Positions 6,933-13,777 of a stretch of 17,282 bases of DNA are shown one piece after another. The translations under genes were made by a program, and so were the position numbers. The notes beneath the pieces are model-generated. The model did no database searches. It was not told where the DNA came from and saw nothing but the letters and a program-made list of their open reading frames with translations. This DNA comes from Actinomycetota bacterium (GTDB taxonomy: Bacteria > Actinomycetota > Acidimicrobiia > Acidimicrobiales > Ilumatobacteraceae): positions 1-17,282 of the forward strand of contig WLEG01000013.1 in the NCBI GenBank assembly GCA_009704425.1, read 5' to 3'. Each line of letters starts with the position of its first letter. Within the stretch, counting starts at the first letter, position 1.

Positions 6933-8487
6933 GCCTGTCCTCGGGCTGGTGGGCCCGATCGGGGAGGAATCGGAACGCCAACAGCGCACCGACGACGGCC
7001 ACGATTCCGACCGTGGTGCAGGCGGCTTGGAAACCTTCGAGGAAGGACGTTCCGGCCAGCTCGCGGATGGTTCCCGACACGGCCGGATCACCGACCTGTT
7101 CGGCCACGGCGAAGGCCGCTCCGACGGATTCCTCGGCCGCCGAGATGGCGGCATCGGGGAGTTGCAGGGGGGTCAGCAACTCCACGATGCGGGGCCCGTA
7201 CGTGGTGGCGAAGATGCTTCCGATGATCGCGACGCCGAGAGTTCCGCCCACCTCGCGACCCGTGTCGTTGATGGCCGATCCCACTCCCGCCATGTCGCGA
7301 GGTAGCGAACCCATCACCGACTCCGAGGCGGGACTCGTCACCAGAGCCAGACCCGAGGCCATCAGCACCATGCTGGCGATGATCGGTCCGAAGTAGGCCG
7401 AGTCCACCTGGAACGTGCCGGCCCAGATCTGGGAGATCCCCATGAACAGCAGGCCGACGGGGATCACGCGCCGGGGACCGTACTTCAACGCCAGTCGAGC
7501 GGCGATCGGAGCGGTCACGCCGGCGCCCACCGCGAACGGAAGCGTGTGCAGTCCGGATTCCAGCGGGTCGTAACCACGCACGAACTGGAAGTACTGGGTG
7601 ATGAGGAACGTGAACCCGAAGAGTGAGAAGAACGCGATGAAGATCGACGACGTGGCGGCGGTGACGCGCATGTCGCGAAAGACCTTCACGTCGAGCAGCG
7701 GGTGCTCGGCCGAACGTTCGCGCATCACGAAGGCGACGCCGAACACGAGCGCACCGACGAACCCGAGAATCGACGCGGTGCCCGTCCAGCCCCGGTGCGG
7801 ACCTTCGATGATGGTGTAGACGAGCAACGACACGAACGAGATCGAGAGCAGGAAGCCGGGAAGGTCCAGTCGCTTGGCGTTCGGGTCGCGGGACTCGGGA
7901 ACGTAGCGCCATTGCAGGAACAGGGCGATGATCACGATGGGGATGTTGACGAGGAACACCGAGCCCCACCAGAAGTGCTCCAACAGAAACCCGCCCGTGA
8001 CGGGTCCGAAGGCGACGGCGGCTCCCGACACCGCGGACCAGACGCCGATGGCCTTGGCGCGTTCGGTGGGGTCGCGGAACACGTCGATGACCACGGCGAG
8101 CGTGCCCGGGAACACCAATGCCGCACCGACACCCATCAGGCCGCGAGCGGTGATGAGTTCACCAGTGGAGTCCGAGAAGGCGGCCCACGCCGAGAAGATG
8201 CCGAACAGCACCATGCCGATCTGCATCATGCGCAGTCGCCCGAAGCGGTCACCGAGACCGCCGCAGGCCAACAACAAGCCGGCGAACACCAGGGCGTAGG
8301 AGTCCACGATCCACTGCAGGCCACTGGTGGTGGCACCAAGCTCGCGGGCCAACGTGGGGATGGCCACGTTGATGATGAGGTTGTCCACCACCACCAGGAA
8401 GATCGAGAGGCAGAGGATCGCCAGTATCCGCCAACGTCGGCGTTGCACGACCGGATCGGGGTGGGTGAGGGTCTCCGCGGTGTTCAT
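6913..8487 (-). CDS. DHA2-type MFS drug/metabolite exporter (EmrB/QacA-like, 14 membrane segments)
   Basis: A 524-residue major facilitator protein. After a polar N-terminus comes the first helix ending VVVDNLIINVAIPTL, the D1-type motif of 14-helix drug:H+ antiporters. Motif A, GGLGDRFGRLR, is at 77-87, and the antiporter motif C, including GPVTGGF, is at about 155-168. Length and hydrophobic pattern fit DHA2 rather than the 12-helix DHA1 group. The family exports lipophilic compounds using the proton gradient. It lies 61 bases downstream of a TetR gene on the same strand but has its own promoter (8496-8524) with a palindromic operator-like site, and begins without a Shine-Dalgarno. Co-regulation with the carotenoid-cleavage oxygenase is inferred from the shared motif. 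The cargo is not predictable from sequence. The 3' end overlaps the convergent acyltransferase by 20 bases. Confidence 0.92.
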   Translation of the reverse strand: MNTAETLTHPDPVVQRRRWRILAILCLSIFLVVVDNLIINVAIPTLARELGATTSGLQWIVDSYALVFAGLLLACGGLGDRFGRLRMMQIGMVLFGIFSAWAAFSDSTGELITARGLMGVGAALVFPGTLAVVIDVFRDPTERAKAIGVWSAVSGAAVAFGPVTGGFLLEHFWWGSVFLVNIPIVIIALFLQWRYVPESRDPNAKRLDLPGFLLSISFVSLLVYTIIEGPHRGWTGTASILGFVGALVFGVAFVMRERSAEHPLLDVKVFRDMRVTAATSSIFIAFFSLFGFTFLITQYFQFVRGYDPLESGLHTLPFAVGAGVTAPIAARLALKYGPRRVIPVGLLFMGISQIWAGTFQVDSAYFGPIIASMVLMASGLALVTSPASESVMGSLPRDMAGVGSAINDTGREVGGTLGVAIIGSIFATTYGPRIVELLTPLQLPDAAISAAEESVGAAFAVAEQVGDPAVSGTIRELAGTSFLEGFQAACTTVGIVAVVGALLAFRFLPDRAHQPEDRLTSPSR

Positions 8488-8488
8488 G

Positions 8489-8524
8489 TAGACAGTGTCT
8501 AGTGCTCGATCTAGTCAGTGTCAA
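8489..8524 (-). promoter_or_regulatory. MFS promoter with embedded TetR-type operator
   Basis: Read on the minus strand, TTGACA (8524-8519), a 17-base spacer and TAGACA (8501-8496) form a near-consensus sigma-70-type promoter. The transcription start is predicted at about 8489, within two bases of ATG 8487. TAGACACTGTCTA (8501-8489) is a perfect 13-bp palindrome covering the -10 box. TTGACACTGACTA (8524-8512) is a second copy, identical at 11 of 13 positions, beginning at the -35. The two copies start 23 bp apart, about two helical turns. The same layout recurs before the carotenoid oxygenase. Confidence 0.75.
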
Positions 8525-8548
8525 GTCTCGGTAGAGGAGTAGCGACGG

Positions 8549-9139
8549 TCAGCGACGCTTCTTGGGTGAGGCCAGCCCGGATTGTTCGGCCACGGCGCGA
8601 ATGAGGGCCCGACGACTGGAGACGGGACCGATCTTGGCTTCGAGTGGTCCGTCGATCAGCAACGTCGACAGCCCGTGGGCCATGGACCACATCGCCGCGG
8701 CGCGGGCCCGGATGTCCTTCAGTGGTGCCTTGGGGCCGAGCAGGTCACGTACGTGGTCCACGAGCACGTCGAACGAGCCGTCCGCCATTCGTTGCAGTTC
8801 GGGGCTGTCGGCGATGGCGCACAGGTCGGGTCGGAACATGACGCGAAAGTGTCCACGGTGGTCGAGGGCGAAGTTCACGTAGGCCTCGAGCAAAGCGGTG
8901 GTGGGGTCGTCGGGTTCGGCGGCCAGGGATTCGAGCATCGCGGTCGTGAACAATTCGTAACCCTCGGTGGCGATGGCCTGGAAGATGCCGCGACGGTCGG
9001 AGAAGTGGTGGTACGGCGCCTGATGGCTGACGCCGGCCGCGATGGCCACCTGGCGAAACGACAATCCGTCGGGGCCGTTGTCGGCGATGTAATCCACGGC
9101 GGCCGCCAGAACGGTGTCGCGCAAGCTCGTGGGGGCCAT
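8549..9139 (-). CDS. TetR/AcrR-family transcriptional regulator with WHG-type C-terminal domain
   Basis: A 196-residue regulator. The N-terminal TetR helix-turn-helix is clear: LSFRQVAIAAGVSHQAPYHH at residues 26-45, followed by FSDRRGIF, with the recognition helix around SHQAPYHHF. The ligand-binding half contains W151-S-M-A-H155-G156, the signature of the WHG group of TetR C-terminal domains. The tail is basic (SPKKRR). Its start, ATG 9139, is 58 bases from the divergent carotenoid oxygenase. The tetR promoter reads TTGACG-N17-TAGCCT and ends six bases before the ATG, so the mRNA is probably leaderless. Its -35 coincides with a palindromic site shared with the oxygenase promoter. Autoregulation and repression of both neighbours are inferred from this; the effector is unknown, with a substrate or product of the oxygenase the natural candidate. 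Confidence 0.92.
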   Translation of the reverse strand: MAPTSLRDTVLAAAVDYIADNGPDGLSFRQVAIAAGVSHQAPYHHFSDRRGIFQAIATEGYELFTTAMLESLAAEPDDPTTALLEAYVNFALDHRGHFRVMFRPDLCAIADSPELQRMADGSFDVLVDHVRDLLGPKAPLKDIRARAAAMWSMAHGLSTLLIDGPLEAKIGPVSSRRALIRAVAEQSGLASPKKRR

Positions 9140-9145
9140 GCACGC

Positions 9146-9197
9146 AGGCTACGCCCCACCCTTGACACCGTCAACTTCTGCGACTAGACACCGTCAC
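9146..9197 (+). promoter_or_regulatory. Divergent tetR / carotenoid-oxygenase promoters sharing one operator
   Basis: Plus strand: TTGACA (9162-9167), 17-base spacer, TAGACA (9185-9190), then seven bases to ATG 9198. Minus strand: TTGACG (9174-9169), 17-base spacer, TAGCCT (9151-9146), then six bases to ATG 9139. The two -35 boxes lie within the single palindrome TTGACACCGTCAA (9162-9174; arms TTGAC/GTCAA around ACC). A protein bound there would block both promoters. A second motif copy, TAGACACCGTCAC (9185-9197), runs from the oxygenase -10 to its start codon. Both transcripts should be leaderless. The promoters are read directly; operator function is inferred. Confidence 0.75.
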
Positions 9198-10562
9198 ATG
9201 ACCACGCTGTCCGACGAAGTCGCCCACAACCGCTATCTGGCCGGAAACTACGCCCCGGTCGCCGAGGAGGTGACCGCGTTCGATCTTCCGGTGATCGGCG
9301 AGTTGCCACGCGAGTTGAACGGTCGTTACCTGCGCAACGGACCGAACCCGATCCGGCCCGTCGATCCCTCGGTCCACCACTGGTTCATCGGTGACGGCAT
9401 GGTGCACGGAATCCGACTGCGCGAGGGTCGGGCCGAGTGGTACCGCAATCGCTACGTCGGATCCGCCTCCGTCAGCGCGGCGCGCGGACTGCCCGACATT
9501 TCCGGACGCAATTGGAACAACTCTCCGGGTGGTCCGAACACGAACGTCGGCACCTTCGCCGGCACCACGTGGGCCATGGTGGAGGCCGGAGGCTGCCCCG
9601 TCGAACTCACCGACGAGTTGGAGACCGTGGGTCGCAACGATTTCTTCGGCACCCTCCCCGGCGCGTTCACCGCTCATCCGAAGTTCGATCCGGTCACCGG
9701 CGAGATGCACGCGGTCGTGTACGCGTGGGCCGAGTGGATGGACCACGTTCAGTACGTCCGCGTGGGTAAGGACGGTCGCGTGAACCGCACGGTCGACATC
9801 CCGCTGCCGGGCATGTCGATGGTGCACGACATGTCGATCACGGATCGATACGTGGTGGTGTACGACCAGCCGGTGCTCGTCGACCTCGACCTGGCATTCG
9901 CGGGGCGTTTCCCGTTCCGTTGGAACGCCGAATACGGAAACCGCGTGGGCCTGATGCCGCGCGAGGGAACCGCCGCCGACATCGTGTGGGTGGACGTTCC
10001 GGTGGGCTACGTGTTCCATCCGATGAACTCCTTCGACACCGCCGACGGCAAGGTCGTTCTGGACGTGTGCTTCTACGACGTGATGATGCGATCCGACCTG
10101 CTGGGTCCGTTCGGTGACTCGTTGCCGCGTCTGATGCGTTGGGAGATCGATCCCACCACGAAGCGCGTCTCGACCACGACGATCGACGCGACCAGCAACG
10201 AGTTCCCGCGTCACCGAGGTTCGCTCACCGGAAAGCCGTACCGGTTCGGCTACTGCGCCCAGACCGATCCGTCCTCCATGCACTGGCCGACCGTCAAGCA
10301 CGACCTCGTTTCCGGCGAACGTCGGGCCTTCGATCACGGTCCCGGTCGCGCGGCCGGCGAGCCGGTCTTCGTGGCCCGACCCGGCGGAACCGACGAGGAC
10401 GACGGCTGGTTGGTCACCTTCGTGCACGACGGCAACGACGACTCGGCCGAGTTCGCGGTGCTCGACGCCCGTGACTTCGACCGCGGCTACGTGGCGCGGG
10501 TGAAACTGCCCCAACGCGTGCCGTTCGGCTTCCACGGCAACTGGTGCCCGGACCGACCCTGA
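9198..10562 (+). CDS. Carotenoid/stilbene cleavage oxygenase (RPE65/CCO family)
   Basis: A 454-residue non-heme iron oxygenase that would cleave an alkene bond in a carotenoid, apocarotenoid or stilbene to give two carbonyl products. The four iron-binding histidines are all present in the expected contexts: H160 (TAHPKFD), H210 (MVHDMSIT), H274 (VFHPMNSFD) and H446 (FGFHGNW). Other family landmarks are GRYLRNGPNP (42-51), WFIGDGMVHG (62-71), NEFPR (334-338) and EPVFVARP (388-395). No signal peptide is seen, so it is probably cytosolic. The ATG at 9198 is favoured over an upstream in-frame ATG at 9114, because the latter would run through tetR and the promoter and adds residues outside the family fold. 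Length is typical of bacterial members. The substrate cannot be told from sequence. It is divergent from tetR and shares its operator motif with the MFS gene. Confidence 0.93.
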   Translation: MTTLSDEVAHNRYLAGNYAPVAEEVTAFDLPVIGELPRELNGRYLRNGPNPIRPVDPSVHHWFIGDGMVHGIRLREGRAEWYRNRYVGSASVSAARGLPDISGRNWNNSPGGPNTNVGTFAGTTWAMVEAGGCPVELTDELETVGRNDFFGTLPGAFTAHPKFDPVTGEMHAVVYAWAEWMDHVQYVRVGKDGRVNRTVDIPLPGMSMVHDMSITDRYVVVYDQPVLVDLDLAFAGRFPFRWNAEYGNRVGLMPREGTAADIVWVDVPVGYVFHPMNSFDTADGKVVLDVCFYDVMMRSDLLGPFGDSLPRLMRWEIDPTTKRVSTTTIDATSNEFPRHRGSLTGKPYRFGYCAQTDPSSMHWPTVKHDLVSGERRAFDHGPGRAAGEPVFVARPGGTDEDDGWLVTFVHDGNDDSAEFAVLDARDFDRGYVARVKLPQRVPFGFHGNWCPDRP

Positions 10563-10572
10563 TCGCGCCGGT

Positions 10573-11565
10573 TCAGCGGGCGGCGTCTCCGAACCGGTAC
10601 TCGTGGGTCAGTTCGTCCACGCGGGCCTTCACATCGGGGTCGATGGACGCGCGGGTGGCCGCGATCACGTCGGCCAACTGCTCCGGACGACTGGCGCCCA
10701 CGATCGGTGCGGTGACCACCGGATTGGCCAGCACCCATTGAACGGCGAGAGTCGCCAGCGAGACACCTGCTTCGGCGGCGATGGGGCGCAAGGCGTCGAC
10801 CGTCGCGAACATACGGTCGTGCCAATAACGATCGCGGTACCGCTCGGCCGTGCCGGCACCCAAGGTGAACCGTCCTCCGTCGATGGGGGCTTCGGGGCGA
10901 TGCTTGCCGGTGAGGAAACCTCCGGCCAGCGGGTTGTAGGGGATCACGGCGATGCCGTCCTCGGCGCACAGCGGGAACATCTCGCGTTCGTTCTCGCGGA
11001 ACAGCATGTTGTAGCGGGGTTGAACGCACTCGAAGCCGGTCACTCGTAGAGCCTCGGCACGACCCAACGACCGGGCCAGTTGGTACGCGAGGAAGTTGGA
11101 GCATCCGACGTAACGGGCCTTGCCCGATTTCACGACGTCCTCGAGGGCCAGCAAGGTCTCGTCGATTCGGGTGCCGGTGTCCCAGCTGTGCACCTGGTAC
11201 AGATCCACGTGGTCGGTTCCGAGGCGCTTCAGCGAGAGATCGATCGAACGCATGATGTTGTGGCGCGAGCTGCCGCTCTCCCACGCGCGACGTCCGGTGG
11301 GGAAGAAGCACTTGGTGGCGACGAGATAATCGTCTCGTCGGCCCTTCAACCATTTGCCGACGATCTCCTCGGTTCGACCGAACGATTCCGGAGGTCCACC
11401 GAGGGGATACATGTCGGCGGTGTCGAAGAAATCGATGCCGGCCTCGGCGGCGGTGTCCATGATGGCGAACGACGTCTCCTCGTCGCATTGGTGGCCGAAG
11501 GTCATGGTGCCCAGACACAGGCGGGAGACGCGCAGGCCGGTGCGGCCGAATCGAACGTGTTGCAT
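10573..11565 (-). CDS. Aldo/keto reductase
   Basis: A 330-residue NADPH-dependent oxidoreductase of the AKR superfamily (TIM barrel). The catalytic tetrad is complete: D48 and Y53 (FFDTADMY), K85 (LVATKCF) and H126 (LYQVHSWD). N-terminal FGRTGLRVSRLCLGTMTFG, YVGCSNFLAYQLA and the cofactor-binding VGASRPEQLAD near the C-terminus fit the family of AKRs annotated as general aldehyde/ketone reductases. I place the start at ATG 11565 (MQHVRFGRTG) rather than the ATG at 11586, because the family begins at this point and TATGGT lies six bases upstream. It is convergent with the carotenoid oxygenase (10-base gap) and divergent from a DMT transporter. Reduction of aldehydes made by the oxygenase is possible, but the shared operator motif is absent here. 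Confidence 0.9.
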   Translation of the reverse strand: MQHVRFGRTGLRVSRLCLGTMTFGHQCDEETSFAIMDTAAEAGIDFFDTADMYPLGGPPESFGRTEEIVGKWLKGRRDDYLVATKCFFPTGRRAWESGSSRHNIMRSIDLSLKRLGTDHVDLYQVHSWDTGTRIDETLLALEDVVKSGKARYVGCSNFLAYQLARSLGRAEALRVTGFECVQPRYNMLFRENEREMFPLCAEDGIAVIPYNPLAGGFLTGKHRPEAPIDGGRFTLGAGTAERYRDRYWHDRMFATVDALRPIAAEAGVSLATLAVQWVLANPVVTAPIVGASRPEQLADVIAATRASIDPDVKARVDELTHEYRFGDAAR

Positions 11566-11571
11566 CCCGCA

Positions 11572-11577
11572 ACCATA
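11572..11577 (-). promoter_or_regulatory. Probable -10 box for leaderless aldo/keto reductase mRNA
   Basis: TATGGT on the minus strand (TANNNT) ends six bases before ATG 11565, so transcription should begin at the start codon. The spacing is identical to that of tetR. No Shine-Dalgarno and no good -35 are visible. The AKR-DMT intergenic region (11566-11635) also holds five CGT units at 11599-11613, with no evident function. Confidence 0.5.
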
Positions 11578-11635
11578 CGTTCCCATGACGCAGAGGACCG
11601 TCGTCGTCGTCGTTCGACTCTGCTAGTGAGGTGAC

Positions 11636-12469
11636 ATGGAAATCGTGTTGGCCGCCGCGGCCGCGTGCGTGTACGGGCTGGGTGATTACTGCGGTGGTCG
11701 AGCCTCGCGTCGCGCCGACAGCTTCGCGGTCACCTTCGTCGGACAGATCTTCAGTGTCCTCGTTCTGGGCGTGGCCCTGGTGGCGTTGGCCGACCCGGTG
11801 GCGCCGTTGCGCGACTGGATGTGGGGCGCGGCCGGAGGCGCGGGAGGTTTCGTCGGACTGTCGATGTTCTATTTCGCGCTCGCCAAGGGCTCGATGACGG
11901 TGGTGGCTCCCACCACGGCCGTCGTCAGCGCGGTTCTTCCCGCGGCGGCCGGCATCGGATTCGGGGAGCGCCCGTCGTTCGTCGCGTACGTCGGCGTCGT
12001 GGTGGCCATCGTCGGCGTGGCCCTCGTCTCCGGTGCGGTCGGCGTCGCGCACGTGCCGACGTCGCGTCGCATCATGGCGATCGCGGCTCTGGGCGGATGC
12101 GGATTCGGGTGGATGTTCGTGTGTCTCGATCGCACCGGCGACGACTCGGGTATGTGGCCGTTACTCGCGGCCCGAATCGCGTCGATTTCGATCGCCGCGG
12201 TCGTCGTCTTCGGACGGCGCACGTCCATCGGGCGTTCGTTCCCGAGGTTGGCCCTGCTCGCCGGGGTCTTCGACATGGGTGCCAACGTTCTGTTCCTGTT
12301 GGCCAACCGCGAGGGCTTGCTGACGTTGGTGTCGGTGATCACCGCCCTGTATCCGGTTTCCACCATCGTGTTGGCGATGCGTTTCGATCGCGAGCGGGCC
12401 ACCCGATCGCAATTCGTCGGGATGCTTCTCGCCGGCGTGGCCCTCACCTTGGTGGCTCTCGGCCGGTGA
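11636..12469 (+). CDS. EamA/DMT-superfamily transporter
   Basis: A 277-residue, very hydrophobic protein with about ten predicted membrane helices in two halves, as in the drug/metabolite transporter (EamA) family. Characteristic stretches are MFYFALAKGSMTVVAPTTAV at about 81-100, which matches the helix 3-4 region of the first EamA repeat, and NREGLLTLVSVITALYPVST in the second half. The first repeat ends with a GVVVAIVGVALVSG helix and the second with GMLLAGVALTLVAL. Members export amino acids, nucleosides or other small metabolites; the cargo is not predictable. The start at ATG 11636 follows GAGGTGAC, a close-set Shine-Dalgarno. TAGTGA, six bases upstream, sits where leaderless -10 boxes lie elsewhere but lacks the final T. 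The next gene, isocitrate dehydrogenase, has its own promoter after 86 bases. Confidence 0.88.
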   Translation: MEIVLAAAAACVYGLGDYCGGRASRRADSFAVTFVGQIFSVLVLGVALVALADPVAPLRDWMWGAAGGAGGFVGLSMFYFALAKGSMTVVAPTTAVVSAVLPAAAGIGFGERPSFVAYVGVVVAIVGVALVSGAVGVAHVPTSRRIMAIAALGGCGFGWMFVCLDRTGDDSGMWPLLAARIASISIAAVVVFGRRTSIGRSFPRLALLAGVFDMGANVLFLLANREGLLTLVSVITALYPVSTIVLAMRFDRERATRSQFVGMLLAGVALTLVALGR

Positions 12470-12493
12470 TGCGGGCCGCCGCGGGTCGGTGAC

Positions 12494-12517
12494 TAGGATA
12501 CAAGTGTAAGACAAGTG
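12494..12517 (+). promoter_or_regulatory. Isocitrate dehydrogenase promoter -10 and direct repeat at the transcription start
   Basis: TAGGAT (12494-12499) is a strong actinobacterial -10 box. It predicts transcription from about 12506 and a 5' leader of about 50 bases. Immediately after it, ACAAGTG occurs twice (12500-12506 and 12511-12517), 11 bp apart and thus on the same face of the helix, across the likely start site. That placement suits a regulator-binding site, but none is identified. No good -35 is visible. Confidence 0.5.
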
Positions 12518-12555
12518 CTCGACCGGTGGTCGGGGCATCGGCGAAAGCAGGAATC

Positions 12556-13773
12556 ATGGCCAAGATCAAGGTTGACAACCCCGTCGTCGAACTCGACGGC
12601 GACGAGATGACGCGCATCATCTGGCAGTTCATCAAGGACCGCCTCATCCTTCCGTACCTCGACATCGATCTCGAGTACTACGACCTCGGCATGGAGTACC
12701 GCGACGCCACCGACGATCAGGTCACCATCGATGCCGCCAATGCCATCCTGAAGCACGGTGTGGGCGTGAAGTGCGCCACCATCACCCCCGACGAGGCCCG
12801 CGTCGAGGAGTTCAAGCTGAAGAAGATGTGGAAGTCGCCCAACGGGACCATTCGCAACATCCTCGGTGGTGTGGTCTTCCGTGAGCCCATCATCTGCAGC
12901 AACATCCCGCGACTCGTTCCCGGCTGGACCAAGCCCATCGTCATCGGTCGTCACGCGCACGGCGATCAGTACAAGGCCACCGACTTCAAGGTTCCCGGCG
13001 CCGGAACCGTGACCATCACCTACACACCCGAGGACGGCAGCGCGCCCGTCGAGATGCAGATCGCCAAGTTCGGCAAGGACGGCGGCGTCACCATGGGCAT
13101 GTACAACTTCAACGACAGCATCCGCGACTTCGCCCGTGCGTCGTTCCGTTACGGATTGTCGCGCAACTACCCGGTGTACCTCTCCACCAAGAACACCATC
13201 CTCAAGGCCTACGACGGCCAGTTCAAGGATCTCTTCCAGGAGGTCTTCGAGGCCGAGTTCAAGGCCGACTTCGACAAGGCCGGTATCACCTACGAGCACC
13301 GTCTCATCGACGACATGGTGGCCTGCGCCATGAAGTGGGAGGGCGGCTACGTGTGGGCCTGCAAGAACTACGACGGTGACGTGCAGTCCGACACCGTGGC
13401 CCAGGGTTACGGCTCGCTCGGCCTCATGACCTCGGTGCTGATGACGCCCGACGGGAAGACGGTCGAGGCCGAGGCCGCCCATGGCACCGTGACGCGCCAC
13501 TATCGCGAGCACCAGAAGGGCAACAAGACGTCCACCAACCCCATCGCGTCGGTGTACGCGTGGACCGGAGGCTTGAAGCACCGCGGCAAGCTCGACAACA
13601 ATCCCAAGCTCATCGAATTCGCCGAGAACCTCGAGCGCGTCTGCGTCGAGAGTGTCGAGGGGGGCGAGATGACCAAGGACCTCTCGATCCTGATCTCGAA
13701 GGATCAGCCGTGGCTCACCACCGAGGACTACCTGGCGGCGCTCGATCGTCGTCTCCAGCAGAAGATGTCCTGA
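12556..13773 (+). CDS. icd: NADP-dependent isocitrate dehydrogenase (homodimeric, eukaryotic-type subfamily)
   Basis: A 405-residue enzyme converting isocitrate to 2-oxoglutarate and CO2 with NADP+ in the TCA cycle. It aligns with human IDH1/IDH2 closely enough that key residues keep IDH1 numbers. R132 lies in GRHAHGDQYKATD, with Y139, K212, metal ligands D252, D275 and D279 (DGDVQSD), and the NADP-selecting R314-H315 in HGTVTRHYREH. N-terminal VVELDGDEMTRIIW and NIPRLVPGW are also typical. This is the homodimeric type, not the E. coli Icd type or the monomeric type. The start at ATG 12556 (MAKIKV) is preferred over GTG 12526, since it follows AAGCAGGA and matches the family N-terminus. It has its own promoter and is followed after four bases by a quinone oxidoreductase gene, implying an operon. 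Confidence 0.97.
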   Translation: MAKIKVDNPVVELDGDEMTRIIWQFIKDRLILPYLDIDLEYYDLGMEYRDATDDQVTIDAANAILKHGVGVKCATITPDEARVEEFKLKKMWKSPNGTIRNILGGVVFREPIICSNIPRLVPGWTKPIVIGRHAHGDQYKATDFKVPGAGTVTITYTPEDGSAPVEMQIAKFGKDGGVTMGMYNFNDSIRDFARASFRYGLSRNYPVYLSTKNTILKAYDGQFKDLFQEVFEAEFKADFDKAGITYEHRLIDDMVACAMKWEGGYVWACKNYDGDVQSDTVAQGYGSLGLMTSVLMTPDGKTVEAEAAHGTVTRHYREHQKGNKTSTNPIASVYAWTGGLKHRGKLDNNPKLIEFAENLERVCVESVEGGEMTKDLSILISKDQPWLTTEDYLAALDRRLQQKMS

Positions 13774-13777
13774 CGCG

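Noticed and set aside
9114..9197. Upstream ATG for the carotenoid oxygenase
   Set aside because: The extra 28 residues overlap tetR coding and both promoters and do not belong to the family fold.
9171..10535. 454-codon minus-strand frame opposite the carotenoid oxygenase
   Set aside because: No family motif, and all four iron-ligand histidines are in the plus-strand frame.
11599..11613. Five CGT units between the reductase and DMT genes
   Set aside because: Short triplet runs are common in this composition; no palindrome or known motif is associated.
10487..12052. 521-codon minus-strand frame spanning the reductase and part of the DMT gene
   Set aside because: It runs out of frame with the reductase (AKR tetrad in the other frame) and antisense to the transporter; no domain seen.
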